A DNA stretch of 64,000 bases from Annulohypoxylon bovei var. microspora (lineage: Eukaryota; Ascomycota; Sordariomycetes; Xylariales; Hypoxylaceae). The stretch lies in contig MU405214.1 in assembly GCA_022836615.1 (NCBI GenBank), positions 434,001 through 498,000 of the forward strand, in the 5' to 3' direction. Below the pieces are notes generated by a model, which was not told where the DNA came from, did not search any database, and worked only from the letters and a program-made list of their open reading frames with translations. Positions 12,377 to 22,785 of the stretch are shown piece by piece. The translations under genes were made by a program, and so were the position numbers. Position 1 is the first letter of the stretch, and each line of letters starts with the position of its first letter.

Positions 12377-12461
12377 TGGCGGTGCTGGGAATCGAACCCA
12401 GATTTACACGGTACCGTGTAATGTCCACAACGTGTTGTACTGACCATTATACGACACCACC
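12377..12461 (-). tRNA. trnH-GUG: tRNA-His (GTG) with a short intron
   Basis: The acceptor strands GGTGGTG (12461-12455) and CACCGCC pair over all seven positions with one G-U wobble, with A as discriminator at 12377. The D-arm core TATAATGGTCAGTA is box A-like. The T-arm is a perfect five-pair stem around TTCGATT, giving a canonical box B. The anticodon stem ACACG/CGTGT closes a loop TTGTGG-C, with anticodon GTG. Between position 37 and the loop's last base lies a 13-nt insertion (ACATTACACGGTA) at the standard site for tRNA introns. It contains CAC, complementary to the anticodon. The G at position -1 is not encoded, as expected because eukaryotes add it after transcription. Confidence 0.93.
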
Positions 12462-13441
12462 GTAGAGAAATCCAAACAATACGTTCAAAAGTCTACTTGT
12501 TGGATTTCCGGGCAAATATCTTGGACTATTACTTTGGCTAGCTCCAGGAGGTTATCCAGCTAATCAGAATGGAGCCTTTGTGGGGAGCGCCGTGCGAGAT
12601 CTACTAACCGTATCTATACAATACTTGTACAGTTACTCGAGAGGAACGGATTATTCCTTAAGAATTGATAAACTACCTTGGCGAATAAGAGGAATACACA
12701 ATGTATAGTTTCTTTTCTAGATGAAGGATCAAACGATTGTTTTGTGATCGGAATATGGATTAGGGAGATGGGAGGTGGTATTTAGAAAAGGGGTTTACAC
12801 TACAAGGTCACACTGGTAGAATTGTAAAACGATTATACGTTAAATACGGTGTTTGCGAATTGGAGACTAAAAGAATACGGTAAATGAGATCTCTATGTAA
12901 TTTCGAATGAAGACCCGATGTTTATCCAGAGGGTCCAGTTCGATATCCACTGCATTCATACATTCATCATCCATGATATCTCGTTTTGCCGGTGACTCAA
13001 ACATGCCTACAGGTAGGTAGCCTAGCTACAAAAGGTTATTAAAAATATGAGGTGTTTATAATATCTTTAGAATAACCATGATATCTAAAATGATGATGGA
13101 ATATAAATACTAGTTGTATCACATATATTATCCGTAGCTAATTGTGATAATTGTTTAGTCTCTAGACTATTCTACTAAATTCCCCAATTACTTCGCTTTC
13201 TATCCGCGCCAAAGTTGAACTACTTAAACGGATCAACATTTAGCAATTGTCTCTTTAACTCTTAACAGCTCAATTCATAGTCACTTAACAGTCTTAACTG
13301 CAGGGCTATTGCTCACATTGAAGTTCTCACATAAGGACTTGATTATAAGATATTTATAAACTTATTGTATCGTCCAGTTATATAAGCTTTATCTTCTTCT
13401 TCTACCAACTCCGTTCTTATTACACACGAATATACCGAGCC
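12462..13441. other. Intergenic, AT-rich, promoter of the HAD phosphatase gene
   Basis: No gene is visible. The sequence is AT-rich with scattered TAGGTAGG motifs (13010-13025). Positions 13380-13441 form the pyrimidine/T-rich leader before the ATG at 13442. Confidence 0.4.
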
Positions 13442-14373
13442 ATGGGATCGCAAACGACAGAGCCCAATGGGGCAACAACATCTAAACCTGTCTTGTTCTT
13501 GTAAGCCCTTCTTCTACTACAATCTTCAAAATCGATATTAATACTTCAAATAGCGATATCGACAATTGCCTCTACCCCAGAAGTACGTTTAAATACCCTA
13601 ACGAACTAAATAGCAAGAGGAGAGGGGAAAGGGAAGAAACGATTCATGCTAACTACTAGCTCAGGCACCAAAGTCCACGACCTGATGGCCGACCTGATAG
13701 ATGTATACTTCGCAACTCACCTCGGTCTCGCGGAAGAGGAAGCTATCAGGCTCCATAAGGAGTACTACAAGAACTACGGTCTCGCGATCCAAGGGTTAGT
13801 GCGGCACCACCAGATAGACCCTTTGGACTACAACGCCAAGGTCGACGACGCTTTACCCCTAGAGGGCATCATCAAACGGAATCCGCAACTCCGGAAGCTG
13901 CTTGAGGATATTGACACATCTAAAGTGAAATTATGGCTCTTAACTAACGCTTACATCACGCACGGCCAGAGGGTTGTCAAGCTTTTGGGCATTGACGATC
14001 TATTCGAGGGCCTTACGTATTGCGACTATTCTCAAGACCCTATCATATGCAAGCCGCATAAGGATATGTTCGCTAAGGCGATGAAGGAGGCGGGAGTAGA
14101 ACGAGCTGAGGATTGCTATTTTGTTGGTAAGTACCTACATTTCATATTAACCATCAAATACATATATACATCGGAACCATAGCAGTTAACTTTCATCCAG
14201 ACGATTCATACGCAAACGTGGTCGGGGCGCAAGAGCTAGGTTGGACACCAGTTCACTTAGTCGAGGAGGGTCTACCGGTCCCAGAGACCCAAGCATCCAA
14301 GTTTCAGATTCGACATCTGGAAGAGCTGCGGGGTGTATTTCCACAATTCTTCAAATCGCCAAATTCGGCATAA
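13442..14373 (+). CDS. HAD-superfamily pyrimidine 5'-nucleotidase (SDT1/PHM8-like), 4 exons
   Basis: The predicted enzyme dephosphorylates pyrimidine nucleoside monophosphates or similar small phosphates in the cytoplasm. The exons are 13442-13500, 13554-13582, 13665-14126 and 14201-14373 (240 aa), joined in phase with GT-AG introns. HAD motif I reads FFDIDNCLYP (nucleophile Asp at about residue 21) and spans the first intron. Motif II is the LTNAY block. Motif III Lys lies in the ICKPHKDMF block. Motif IV is CYFVDDSYANV, whose first Asp codon is split by intron 3. The phrase LYPRSTKVHDLMADLI fixes the acceptor of exon 3 at 13664/13665 rather than an ATG within intron 2. Yeast SDT1 and PHM8 have this layout and a somewhat larger size. 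The substrate is inferred. Confidence 0.9.
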
Positions 14374-14651
14374 ATGGTGTGAGGTATAGAGCTTGGGTAT
14401 AGCCTCGGCCGCATGGCACAACTCGGGCATTTAAAGGAGACCATCAGCATCAGTACCGGCATCAGAGAGGGTCAGCATCAAAGGGGGCAGTGAAGCCTAA
14501 TTATATCCGTAGAATAAGACACTGTTATAGTCTAATAGACTACCTACTTTTGCGTTTCCCTTAGCTCACCAGAAAAGTAAAGCAACACTGCCCATAACGC
14601 CTAGCCTAACCGGGGTATCACATCAACATCTCACCATCCATTGTTCAATAA

Positions 14652-15193
14652 TCACGGGCGCCTGATGCTTCGGATGACGGCGTCCAGCTTCGCCATAGTG
14701 TCTTCCTTCTCCTTGATCGCCTCCTGCCGTTGCGCCTCGGCAACCTTGAGCTCCTCTTCTAGCTCCTTGATGTTGCGCTCTTGGTCTTGTTCGCTATTGT
14801 CGAGGCCGGGGAGTATAGAGATAAGGAGCTCGATTTGCTGCTCTTTCGTGATGAGGTCTTGGGCGAGCTCGACTTGCGACGCCTTGAAGACGTCTTCAGG
14901 GTGCGGATCTACTGTGTGATGTATTAGCATGTGTAATGAGCAATATATATAAGTTAGGTAGGTATTTATCATAACAACTTGCCCTCCTGCTGATCCGGTT
15001 CTTGCTTTATATCTCGGATTTGATCGCCTGGGCCTAGAGTCTCGAGGTTGTGATGTCGGTTAATGTAGTGAATGGATGCGACGAATTGCTGCGCAAGCTG
15101 GGCACTCGGAAGTCAGTCTTTGTCGAAGCTTCATATGATATACAAGCTAACCTGATCAACAGCATCTTGTAATTGGGTAAGTCTGTCCCCCAT
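14652..15193 (-). CDS. MED21: Mediator of RNA polymerase II transcription subunit 21
   Basis: MED21 (Srb7) is a small coiled-coil subunit of the Mediator middle module that pairs with MED7 in the nucleus. The exons are 15193-15152, 15097-14983 and 14911-14652 (138 aa). The N-terminus MGDRLTQLQDAVDQ and the following LAQQFVASIHYINRHH are the family signature. The C-terminal half is a long coiled coil (KEQQIELLISILPGLDNSEQ, then a run of Glu/Lys/Arg heptads) ending IRSIRRP. Intron 2 has the donor GCAAGT instead of GT, so it is a GC-AG intron. The junction Gln-Glu-Val-Asp-Pro across it fits the family. The first intron starts GTTAGC. RRG7 is divergently transcribed 336 bp away. Confidence 0.95.
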
Positions 15194-15529
15194 GATGCAA
15201 GCTCGTAGATTTGGCACAGAGTGATGATCTAAGTGGTTCAAGGTTGTAGCTTTGAGCTTCGAAGTACACAACATTGAACATTGAATTGAGTTACTAGTGG
15301 AATATGGTGGGGCTAATCGTACAAGGGTTAGAAGGGTCTAACCTACGTACATAGAAGAGTGACGGGATTTTATCGATAAGGATCTATGAACCTGCGTCAC
15401 AGAACGTACATGTACCTGAAAGAGTTCTTCACCCACAACCTCTCTTAGGTACATCATATACTTGGTAGTTAAGGAATACAAACACCAGCTTTCGAGCACT
15501 TCATCTCATTGGGATAATTTAGGAATGGA
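15194..15529. promoter_or_regulatory. Shared divergent promoter of MED21 and the RRG7-like gene
   Basis: This 336-bp gap separates two divergent start codons (15193 on minus and 15530 on plus), so it must carry both promoters. I see no obvious TATA box or paired operator-like motif. Confidence 0.5.
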
Positions 15530-16318
15530 ATGAGGTCTATCCTACGCTACCGCCCAGCATGGCTCCAGCACCTCTCGCCCACCCCCCTTACATATACCCA
15601 TGAACACCCTCTCAAATACACCCACCATGCACGCTCTTCCTCCACCTCCACCTCACCCCCAAACCACACCTTGCTCTATCCCGAAAATCCAGGAAGCAGC
15701 AGCGAGCACCACGACCTCGCCTCCTACGCCGCCTACGCCGCGCGCACCGGCCTGGACGTCACATCCAAGACCTACGCCGGCACGCGGTACGAGTACACCG
15801 TCGCCGCCGCCCTCTCGACGCTAGGCTTCGAGCTGCGGCGCATCGGCGGCCGCGACGACTGCGGCATCGACCTTTTAGGAACCTGGCGCCTGCCCACCGC
15901 CCCGCCCTCATCCCCCAACCCGCCGCCTCCCCTGCGCGTCCTCGTCCAGTGCAAGGCGTCCTCGGCGCAGAGCACCAAGGTCGGGCCGCACCAGATCCGG
16001 GAGCTCGAGGGCGCGTTCGCGGGCGCGCCGGCGGGGTGGCGGTCCTCGTCCCCCGGCTCCGGTGTCCTGGGCTTCCTGGTGGCCCAGAAGCCCGCGACGA
16101 AGGGCGTGCGCGACGCCCTGGGCCGCAGTCGCTGGCCCATGGGCTTCGCGTCGTGTACGGCGGACGGCCGGCTGGAGCAGATGGTGTGGAACGGGCGCGC
16201 GGAGGAGGAGGGGCTCGAGGGGCTGGGCGTCGGGGTGCGGTTTAGTGAGGATGATGCTGGAGGATCGGGGCAGAGGTTGGTGTTGACTTGGAAGGGGAGG
16301 CCGTGTGAACCCGTCTAA
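15530..16318 (+). CDS. RRG7: RRG7-like mitochondrial protein with a restriction-endonuclease-like (PD-(D/E)XK) fold
   Basis: This is a single exon of 262 codons. The N-terminal 40 residues are rich in Arg, Ser, Thr and His with few acids, typical of a mitochondrial targeting peptide. The core has the endonuclease-like layout: YEYTVAAALSTLGFELRRIG (Glu88), GRDDCGIDLLG (Asp114), then VLVQCKA (Gln140-Cys-Lys142). That is the E/D-xn-QxK set of the fold. The family (DUF2034) is known from yeast as required for respiratory growth, but its substrate is unclear. An ATG six bases upstream is followed at once by a stop, so 15530 is the likely start. Base composition is strongly GC-rich compared with the flanks. 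The gene shares a promoter region with MED21. Confidence 0.85.
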   Translation: MRSILRYRPAWLQHLSPTPLTYTHEHPLKYTHHARSSSTSTSPPNHTLLYPENPGSSSEHHDLASYAAYAARTGLDVTSKTYAGTRYEYTVAAALSTLGFELRRIGGRDDCGIDLLGTWRLPTAPPSSPNPPPPLRVLVQCKASSAQSTKVGPHQIRELEGAFAGAPAGWRSSSPGSGVLGFLVAQKPATKGVRDALGRSRWPMGFASCTADGRLEQMVWNGRAEEEGLEGLGVGVRFSEDDAGGSGQRLVLTWKGRPCEPV

Positions 16319-16993
16319 GTTTTGGAGAGTGGGGTGGAACTAATAAGGGGAGGTCATAGGAGTTGGAAAAGAAGCAGATGATTAGTTTCATCTCTGCGGA
16401 GGTTTTTAAGACTTGTTTGATTATCTTATAACTAACGATGATAGAAACATAGACCTCTATTAGGTGCCTGACTATTAAACCATACGCTATCTAGCCAGCG
16501 TTAATACGATCTCCACGATAAATATAATGCTTAAATTCGAAAGATGGCTGCGTATATTTTCTCAACCAATTTTCTCCCATTAAGCCTGCCTCTTTTCTGT
16601 ATCTGCGTGAGCTCTTGCTCTTGAAAACCTCACCAAGGTCATATATATATGCCCGGGTATATATGAATATGATATCAACCAAGCCTTGAAATTAGCTACG
16701 AGTTATCATTAATCAACCGCTTCAAAACTATAGAAGTTATCCATTCCTTCGGCGCTTTATTTAGGTCGATACCTTCAGCTCCCATACTTATGCCGCCACC
16801 CACAAACGAAAGCGCTCGAACCCTCAAAACAGCCACCAGAGGCGCCTACCCGCCGAGTCATCCCGAAACAAGCACATTGGTCATCCTGTCCAACGGGTAA
16901 TACTCGCAGGTGAAAATCCCTGTTCTTCGCTCAGGGTCCCAGATTTTCAAATCTCCAACCCCGGCCTTCAAACTAGGCAACCAATCGATTCGA
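16319..16993. other. Convergent 3' spacer, no gene seen
   Basis: This spacer lies between the 3' ends of the RRG7-like gene (plus) and the charged protein (minus). It probably holds both 3' untranslated regions. A 35-codon frame on plus (16790-16900) is too short and unsupported. Confidence 0.4.
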
Positions 16994-17566
16994 TCAATCA
17001 TCCCAAATCGCCGCCTTAGCCCTCTCTTTCTCCTCTTCCCTCTTCCTCTCCGCCGCACGCTCCTCCTCCCTCCTCTTCCTCTCTTTCTCCCTAACCGCGC
17101 GATCGTACGCCCTCTGCTCCTCGGTCGGCCGTGGCGCCCTGACCCCCAGCGCGCTAGCGATCATGCGGCGCGCCACCGCGTCCGTCTTCTCCGGCCTCCG
17201 CCTCTCTCCTACGTCGCTCCCGCTGCCCGCGCCACTAGCCGGCGAGGCCGGGGGCGAGAGGCCCGACGGGGAGACAGCGGCGGTGCTGGAGGTGGTGGAT
17301 ACCGAGGCGGAGGCTATGGACTGCCAGGGGGGCACCCCAGTCCCGCCGTAGGACGGCGAGCTGGGCGTTGGCGGGGGCGCCGCGAACCCGGAGTCGTTGA
17401 CTTTGCTGTTGTTGTTTTCTACCGAAGGCGATGAGGTCTCTTCTGGCTCCGATATCTCCTCGTCTTCCCAGGAGTCGACTACGGGGGCTGCTGCTTTCTT
17501 GGACTTGGAGGATTTGGGTTTGGAGGGGGGGTTTAGGGAGAGGTCTGATAGTGCTTGGGTGGCCAT
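16994..17566 (-). CDS. Small low-complexity protein with a charged C-terminal coiled coil, function unknown
   Basis: This is a single-exon frame of 190 residues starting MATQALSDLSLNPPSKPKSS. Residues 1-60 contain a basic Lys/Ser cluster followed by an acidic WEDEEISEPEE patch. Residues 60-120 are Ser/Pro/Gly-rich and probably disordered. The most conserved-looking part is RRMIASALGVRAPRPTEEQ (about 134-152), followed by an Arg/Glu/Lys single helix of about 40 residues (EKERKRREEERAAERKREEE) ending AIWDD. I do not recognise a named family. The RMIASALGVR block and the charged helix look like a fungal conserved protein. It is probably soluble and nuclear or cytoplasmic. Confidence 0.65.
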   Translation of the reverse strand: MATQALSDLSLNPPSKPKSSKSKKAAAPVVDSWEDEEISEPEETSSPSVENNNSKVNDSGFAAPPPTPSSPSYGGTGVPPWQSIASASVSTTSSTAAVSPSGLSPPASPASGAGSGSDVGERRRPEKTDAVARRMIASALGVRAPRPTEEQRAYDRAVREKERKRREEERAAERKREEEKERAKAAIWDD

Positions 17567-18608
17567 GCTGGGCGTTGGTATGATTCCTGTTTGGAAATGG
17601 GAGAGATAATGGATGGGTATGTATGTATCAGGATGAGCTATAAGTGAACTCTCGTGTCGATCCGATGGTAGGACAAAGGATGGTGAAATGGGGATAGTTA
17701 TAGTAGCGAGGTGATTATCTCCGAATTTATAGCTATGGCGATCTTAATGTTATATACGTGGGTACCTAAATCTCAACGGGCGTGACTGGAAGAATTAAAC
17801 TTGGCTTTATGAAATCAAGATCGAGGGTCGCAATGGTAGATCACCTTACAGCGGAAGGACCGGGTTGACGTATGTAGATATGCAAGTCCGGTCGCTCTTG
17901 GGACATCGAGAACGAAGGGGTATTAGTGCTCGAAGGTTCAAGTCTTGGTGGTCTTGGTGGGGCAATGCACACTCCACTTCCCCGCAATGTCAAAGTCTAC
18001 AAGCCTCAGCGCATTGACCCTCACTCATTGTTCTTCTATCTCGAAATAGAATCCTAATCTATACTGTCTTTGTCTTCTATTACTATTTGTCTAGCTTCGT
18101 TGTGGCTTGTTTATTTTCATACTAAGATACTAGGTACTGTATATGTAAATTGCCGAGGTATAGATAGAAATGTTCTAGAACGTTCTGAAAACGGACTTCG
18201 GAGTAGCTTTGATAAAACTTGGCTCAATGGGCAATACTATTTATACGAAGGCTCCTTATATAGAGCCTATGAAAGCTAATATAGTAATTACTAGGAACAA
18301 TCATGGTATAAACTGAATTATTCAGCTACAAGATAACCAATGTCTACCGTTTCTTCAATTATCAAAGGCTTTAGTAAGACTGTAAAGTACTGAACAATGA
18401 AGAGGCTATCTGCTATTTGAGCATATGTAAAACAAACACCTACCTATATATGATGACAAAATAAGAAGTGGGCTACTGCTGGGCCTACCTCATTATGAGT
18501 ATATATTCTGATATCATGAATTGGCTAAACACAATGTTGCTTAATAACGTGGACCACGTCTACTCCTAGTATAGCACATCACAGACCACCCAAGCAAGAG
18601 CAAAATAC
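17567..18608. other. Intergenic, no gene seen
   Basis: This region includes the promoter of the minus-strand charged protein (17567 to about 17900) and, near 18300-18608, AT-rich sequence that probably includes the 3' end of the queuine transferase transcript. I see no domain-bearing frames. Confidence 0.4.
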
Positions 18609-20002
18609 CTAATCTGTTTCTTCGGTATGTAAATCTACCCCTACACCCCTGAGCGCATCTACCGCCCACGTCGGGTATTTACTGCTATCCGGATACAAAT
18701 CCGCAAAGAACTGTCTCAAGAACTTCGGGAACCTATCCTCTATAATGGCCTCTCTAACCTCCCTCATGAGGTTTAGCTGATACCACACATTATGCATAGT
18801 TAGCAGATGTGCGGCCACCGTCTCCTTCGCCGTATTGTGATGTACGAACGCGCGGGTAATCCCCATCCCGTCTTTGCGACAACACGCGCAACCACACCCC
18901 TCCTCGATGGGCCCGAAGTCGTTCGTATACTTCGCATTGCGCAGATTCAAGACGCCGTACCTAGTAACCGCATTCCCGAAGCGCGCCGTGCGCGTCGGCC
19001 ACACGCAGTCGAACATATCGGCGCCCAACGCCACGCTCACAACCAGATCTTCGGGGTACCCGATGCCCATCACGTATCTCGGCTTCAGTTCCGGGAGCAT
19101 CTCCGTGCATGTAACCACGACGCGGCAGTAATCGGCCTTTGCCTCGCCGCCACTGAGCCCGCCGATCGCGATGCCGGGAGTATCGCGCGCGACCATTTCG
19201 CGGCAGCACTCGCGGCGCATCTCGAGGTCGAGCCCCCCCTGGATGATGCAGAACAGGTTCTGCGAGCCGGGGTTCGCGTGCGCGGCGATACATCGGTCCA
19301 GCCACCGGACGCTGCGCTCCATGGCCTCGCGCATGCGCGCAGCGTCGGGCGAGGTCGTGACAAGAACGTCATCTAATTGCATGATGATATCGCTGCCGAT
19401 AGTGTTCTGGAGCGAGATCGAGTGCTCCGGGGTCAGGAGCATGGGAGTGCCATCATGGGGACTCAGGAACCGGACCCCTTCTTCTGTAATGTTGGCTAAT
19501 TTGAGGAGGCTGACCATTTGGAAGCTATTCAGGTTCAGTTAGCCCCCTTTTCATCTCATATCAAGGTATGGCCTGTTGAAGTATGACAGATGGTGAAGTA
19601 TCGTACCCTCCGCTATCCGTGAGGATGTTGTGGTTCCATCCTTGCAGTTTATGAGCCCCTCCTATCGCAGCAAGGACATCTTGTCCTGGCTTCAGGCCTA
19701 GGTGATATGTGTTATTCAGACATAAACGACATCCAGTCTCTTCCAGCTGCTCTGGTGTCAATCCTTTTAACGACGCCTGCGTCGCCACGGGCATAAACAT
19801 TGGAAGTTGGACCGGTCCATGAGGGAGAGTCAAGATGGAAGCTCTCGCTCGAGTCGTCTGATATGATGATTAGACCGATTGTTCAAGCATCTCATATTAC
19901 CTAGGTACTGCAGGGTGTGTCTTCAACTCCACTTACAGAGCACCTCGCAATGAGCTCAAAAGTGAGAGCTGGTGAAGACGAAGAGGCTATTGTATTCGCC
20001 AT
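18609..20002 (-). CDS. QTRT1: Queuine tRNA-ribosyltransferase catalytic subunit 1
   Basis: The enzyme swaps guanine-34 of tRNAs with GUN anticodons (Asp, Asn, His, Tyr) for queuine. In eukaryotes it works as a heterodimer with QTRT2, often at the mitochondrial surface. The exons are 20002-19937, 19857-19607 and 19524-18609 (410 aa). The signature DSGGFQM is rebuilt across intron 2 and contains the catalytic-pocket Asp. LNNTYHLGLKPG lies before it, and IIQGGLDLEMRRE, GIAIGGLSGGE, RYVMGIGYPEDLV and the second Asp block DMFDCVWPTRTARFGNA follow. The zinc site CGCACCRKDG with a downstream His is intact. The length matches the family. Fungi cannot make queuine, so the gene implies salvage. The gene that supplies its partner is not in the window. 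Confidence 0.96.
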
Positions 20003-22074
20003 TCTTCTCAGCATTAAAGTTGTCCGTAGTACAAATATTTACCGAATTAGACACGGATGAGACGTTTACGTCATAGGGGTTTAGTAATGCGACAAGGTTT
20101 ACGGGTCCCTGCCTCCTTAGTAAGTGGAGTTATGCGCATGAGACTGCATAAAGAAGTTAATTAAGATGTTGAGGCTGCTGGTGAAGTTTTTTCAATCTTC
20201 TTTTTTCATTTTCATGCATTGGATGTCCACTTCTGAGAAGGCTCTGGTAACATTGATTTTAGGCGGTGGAAGTTGGACTAATCAATTGAGTGGCCCGTGT
20301 GTAATTTACTAACTAACTAGCCTGTGATATCTTACGGATTTCTCGGATTTCTATTACCATGTTTTTACTTGACAAAGTGAGCTGTACTTTGGTAAATCGA
20401 TCGTGTATGTGTGCACATTACCTATGATTTATCATAGCATTGAAATACATACTCAAGTGCATATATGTCTCATTTAAAGCATTGAATGAATTGAAAAAAA
20501 GAAAAAGGATTGAAAAATTTCAAGTTTTCGAGTGTCACAAGACTAGGATTTCTAACTTCCATTATCACAAGCTTAAACCTAAGAAATCATTGGGCAGTAA
20601 CGAACTTCCAAGGTTCAATTTCTAATGCCGGTAATAGGCTCTTTAGTAAGGATGTATTTAGCGCCCATTCAGCCCTTTCCAGAAGCCTTGTGGGGGATTA
20701 CCTACTGTAAGTGCGACCTGAAAAAAAAGTAAGAAAAAAAAAACAGTGGGAAGTGGCCTGACAAGCCCTGTAAGCAGTTCCGAATTCGGGAACGTTCGGG
20801 CATTAACTATCCAACGACACGGCTCTATGAAATCGACATTGGGAAAACTCCTCCATCGACCTGCCACCAGACTCGTCCATAAATACTAAAATCATACGAT
20901 TCCTTACATTAATAGAAGGAGATTCGGGTCCAGCCCACCCGACTTTTTCTCTGTCAAATCGAATAATGAAACGCTACGGCGGAAAATAAGACGGTTCTAG
21001 CCTTTTTTATTCCTTTCTTCGTCTTAAATGAGTGTCTTATGACAGTACAAAACACCGAAGGAAAGAAAAAACTTCATCAACTCCATACAATAATATCCAC
21101 AGTCATCATCAGTACGTATTCATAACACGTATTCTATTCATATTCACATACGTACAATACGTACTCTATCTATGTGTGCATGTGTACATACTTACACCAA
21201 TACAGCCATTTGGCACGCGTATTTGGTCAATATTTGGGCGTCGACAAAGCAACAACAACAACACTCTCTCGCCGTGTCGTTTCGCCTTCCTTCGACTTGA
21301 CCTTCGAGGATTCGCCGCGGCTATATTCATTCCTATTCTAATTCGCATCATATACGTACCGACATCCGCATTTCGGCAAATACCTGAATGAAAACACACT
21401 AATCGCTTATATTTTTTGCGTCATCCCGAAATCCCCGTACATCCCCATCCCCCAGGTACAATACATGACATCCCCAGGAGAAATGGAGCTTAAGTGAGCT
21501 GCCTCACTTGGTCTCGACCTATCCCTATTCCTCCCGCCCCTTGGAGTCTCCAAAGTCTGGAGTCTTGGGGTATGTGTGGCTTCTAGTCTCCAGGCCGATA
21601 GGAAAATTCATTCGATCTTCAATCTTGGCGACCAAAGGTGTGTGCCCGGGCGATCTTCCTCCTTGGCGTTCTACATAGCCCTTGTGGCCCAATCCAGATC
21701 AAGTGTCACGACCGTACCCGCGAAAATGCTTCGCGAAAAGAAAAGTGCTACACAAGAACAAACAGGGACCATCCCTCCTCACACGTAGTTTCTTTACTCT
21801 TTTAGTTCGCGGACCCGTGTAAGTGGGCTCTCCCTAGATGAGAGAGACCGCCTTCCTTGTCACGAGGGTCCTTGGCCTTCGCCTTTCGTATACATATACC
21901 TTACTCAGCCTGCCCTTCAGTCAAGTTCGTCAGGTTCAGTAACTTCACTCTCTTCGGATCTCGTACTGTAGGTAGTCCCGATCTCGTAGTCGTGCCGTCG
22001 TCGCAACCGTCGTCTTCAATTCTATTATCCCGTCCCGTCCCATCCGTGTGTCTCATGTGAGCTTTACCGTCACC
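20003..22074. other. Intergenic, AT-rich, no gene seen
   Basis: Positions 20003-20130 are the QTRT1 promoter side. The middle is AT-rich with A-runs (20728-20745). Positions 21860-22074 are CT-rich and probably the leader of the 2EXR gene. I found no recognisable coding region or RNA gene. Confidence 0.4.
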
Positions 22075-22785
22075 ATGTCGGACCTCGACTCATTCTCTCT
22101 TTTCTCCCTGTTGCCTACAGAGTTGAGGCTTCAGATATGGCGACATACCTGCGAACCCCGGGTTGTCGAGGTCTTGTACGACGACCGAGAAGACCGGTGT
22201 GCATCATCCACAGTACCACCAGCCACCCTTCATGCATGCCGAGAGTCGCGGTTCGAAGCCTTACGGATATATAAAAGATCATTTGGCACCAAGTCCCACG
22301 AACCCAGGATATACTTCTGCCCAGACATAGACACCCTCTACCTACCTCGACCACCTTACATGGGCTACGACGACGCCATAAGATCCTTCACGGAGCTTGT
22401 CCTGGACATCGATGACACCGTGAACCTCGCCATTGACTACGTCAACCCTGATATCAGACGCCCATGGGAGACGTACAACAAGTATGCCCTGATGCACAGC
22501 TTCCCCAAAGTGAAGGAGGTCTACCTGGTCCTGGATGCCGACGCACCGGCGGAGGAGCACATCTATGAAGACCACGACGACCACGAAGATATAGGACTAG
22601 TCGATCCAACAGGAGACATAATGGTTCTATGCCGCCTACTTACCGAAGTGAGGGAATCGTTCTTCTACGAGGTCGGATCTACCTACACAGTCAGCGATAC
22701 GAAAGAGGAATTCTACGAGCAGCCCGTCTTGCCTCCACTTGTTTTGAAGTCGAAGGTCACATCACATCACACGCATCATATATAA
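22075..22785 (+). CDS. 2EXR-domain protein, function unknown
   Basis: This is a single-exon frame of 236 residues starting MSDLDSFSLFSLLPTELRLQ. The motif FSLLPTELRLQIW followed by EPRVVEV and, after a spacer, TLHACRESRFEALRIYKR is the 2EXR signature. This family is expanded in filamentous fungi and related in outline to F-box-like adaptor proteins. Next come FGTKSHEPRIYFCPDIDTLYL and an acidic linker rich in Asp, Glu and His (EEHIYEDHDDHED). An in-frame ATG 27 bases upstream (22048) is possible, but 22075 has the better context (CACC before ATG). The short His-rich end (SHHTHHI) may be intron read-through, so the C-terminus is uncertain. Confidence 0.8.
   Translation: MSDLDSFSLFSLLPTELRLQIWRHTCEPRVVEVLYDDREDRCASSTVPPATLHACRESRFEALRIYKRSFGTKSHEPRIYFCPDIDTLYLPRPPYMGYDDAIRSFTELVLDIDDTVNLAIDYVNPDIRRPWETYNKYALMHSFPKVKEVYLVLDADAPAEEHIYEDHDDHEDIGLVDPTGDIMVLCRLLTEVRESFFYEVGSTYTVSDTKEEFYEQPVLPPLVLKSKVTSHHTHHI

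Noticed and set aside
13646..13664. Alternative start of the HAD phosphatase inside intron 2
   Set aside because: That start drops the catalytic DxD motif. The spliced model keeps FFDIDNCLYP and the conserved LYPRSTKVHD junction.
15772..16245. Several overlapping long frames within the RRG7-like gene on both strands
   Set aside because: High GC removes stops in all frames. Only the 262-codon plus frame has a recognised domain and a credible start.
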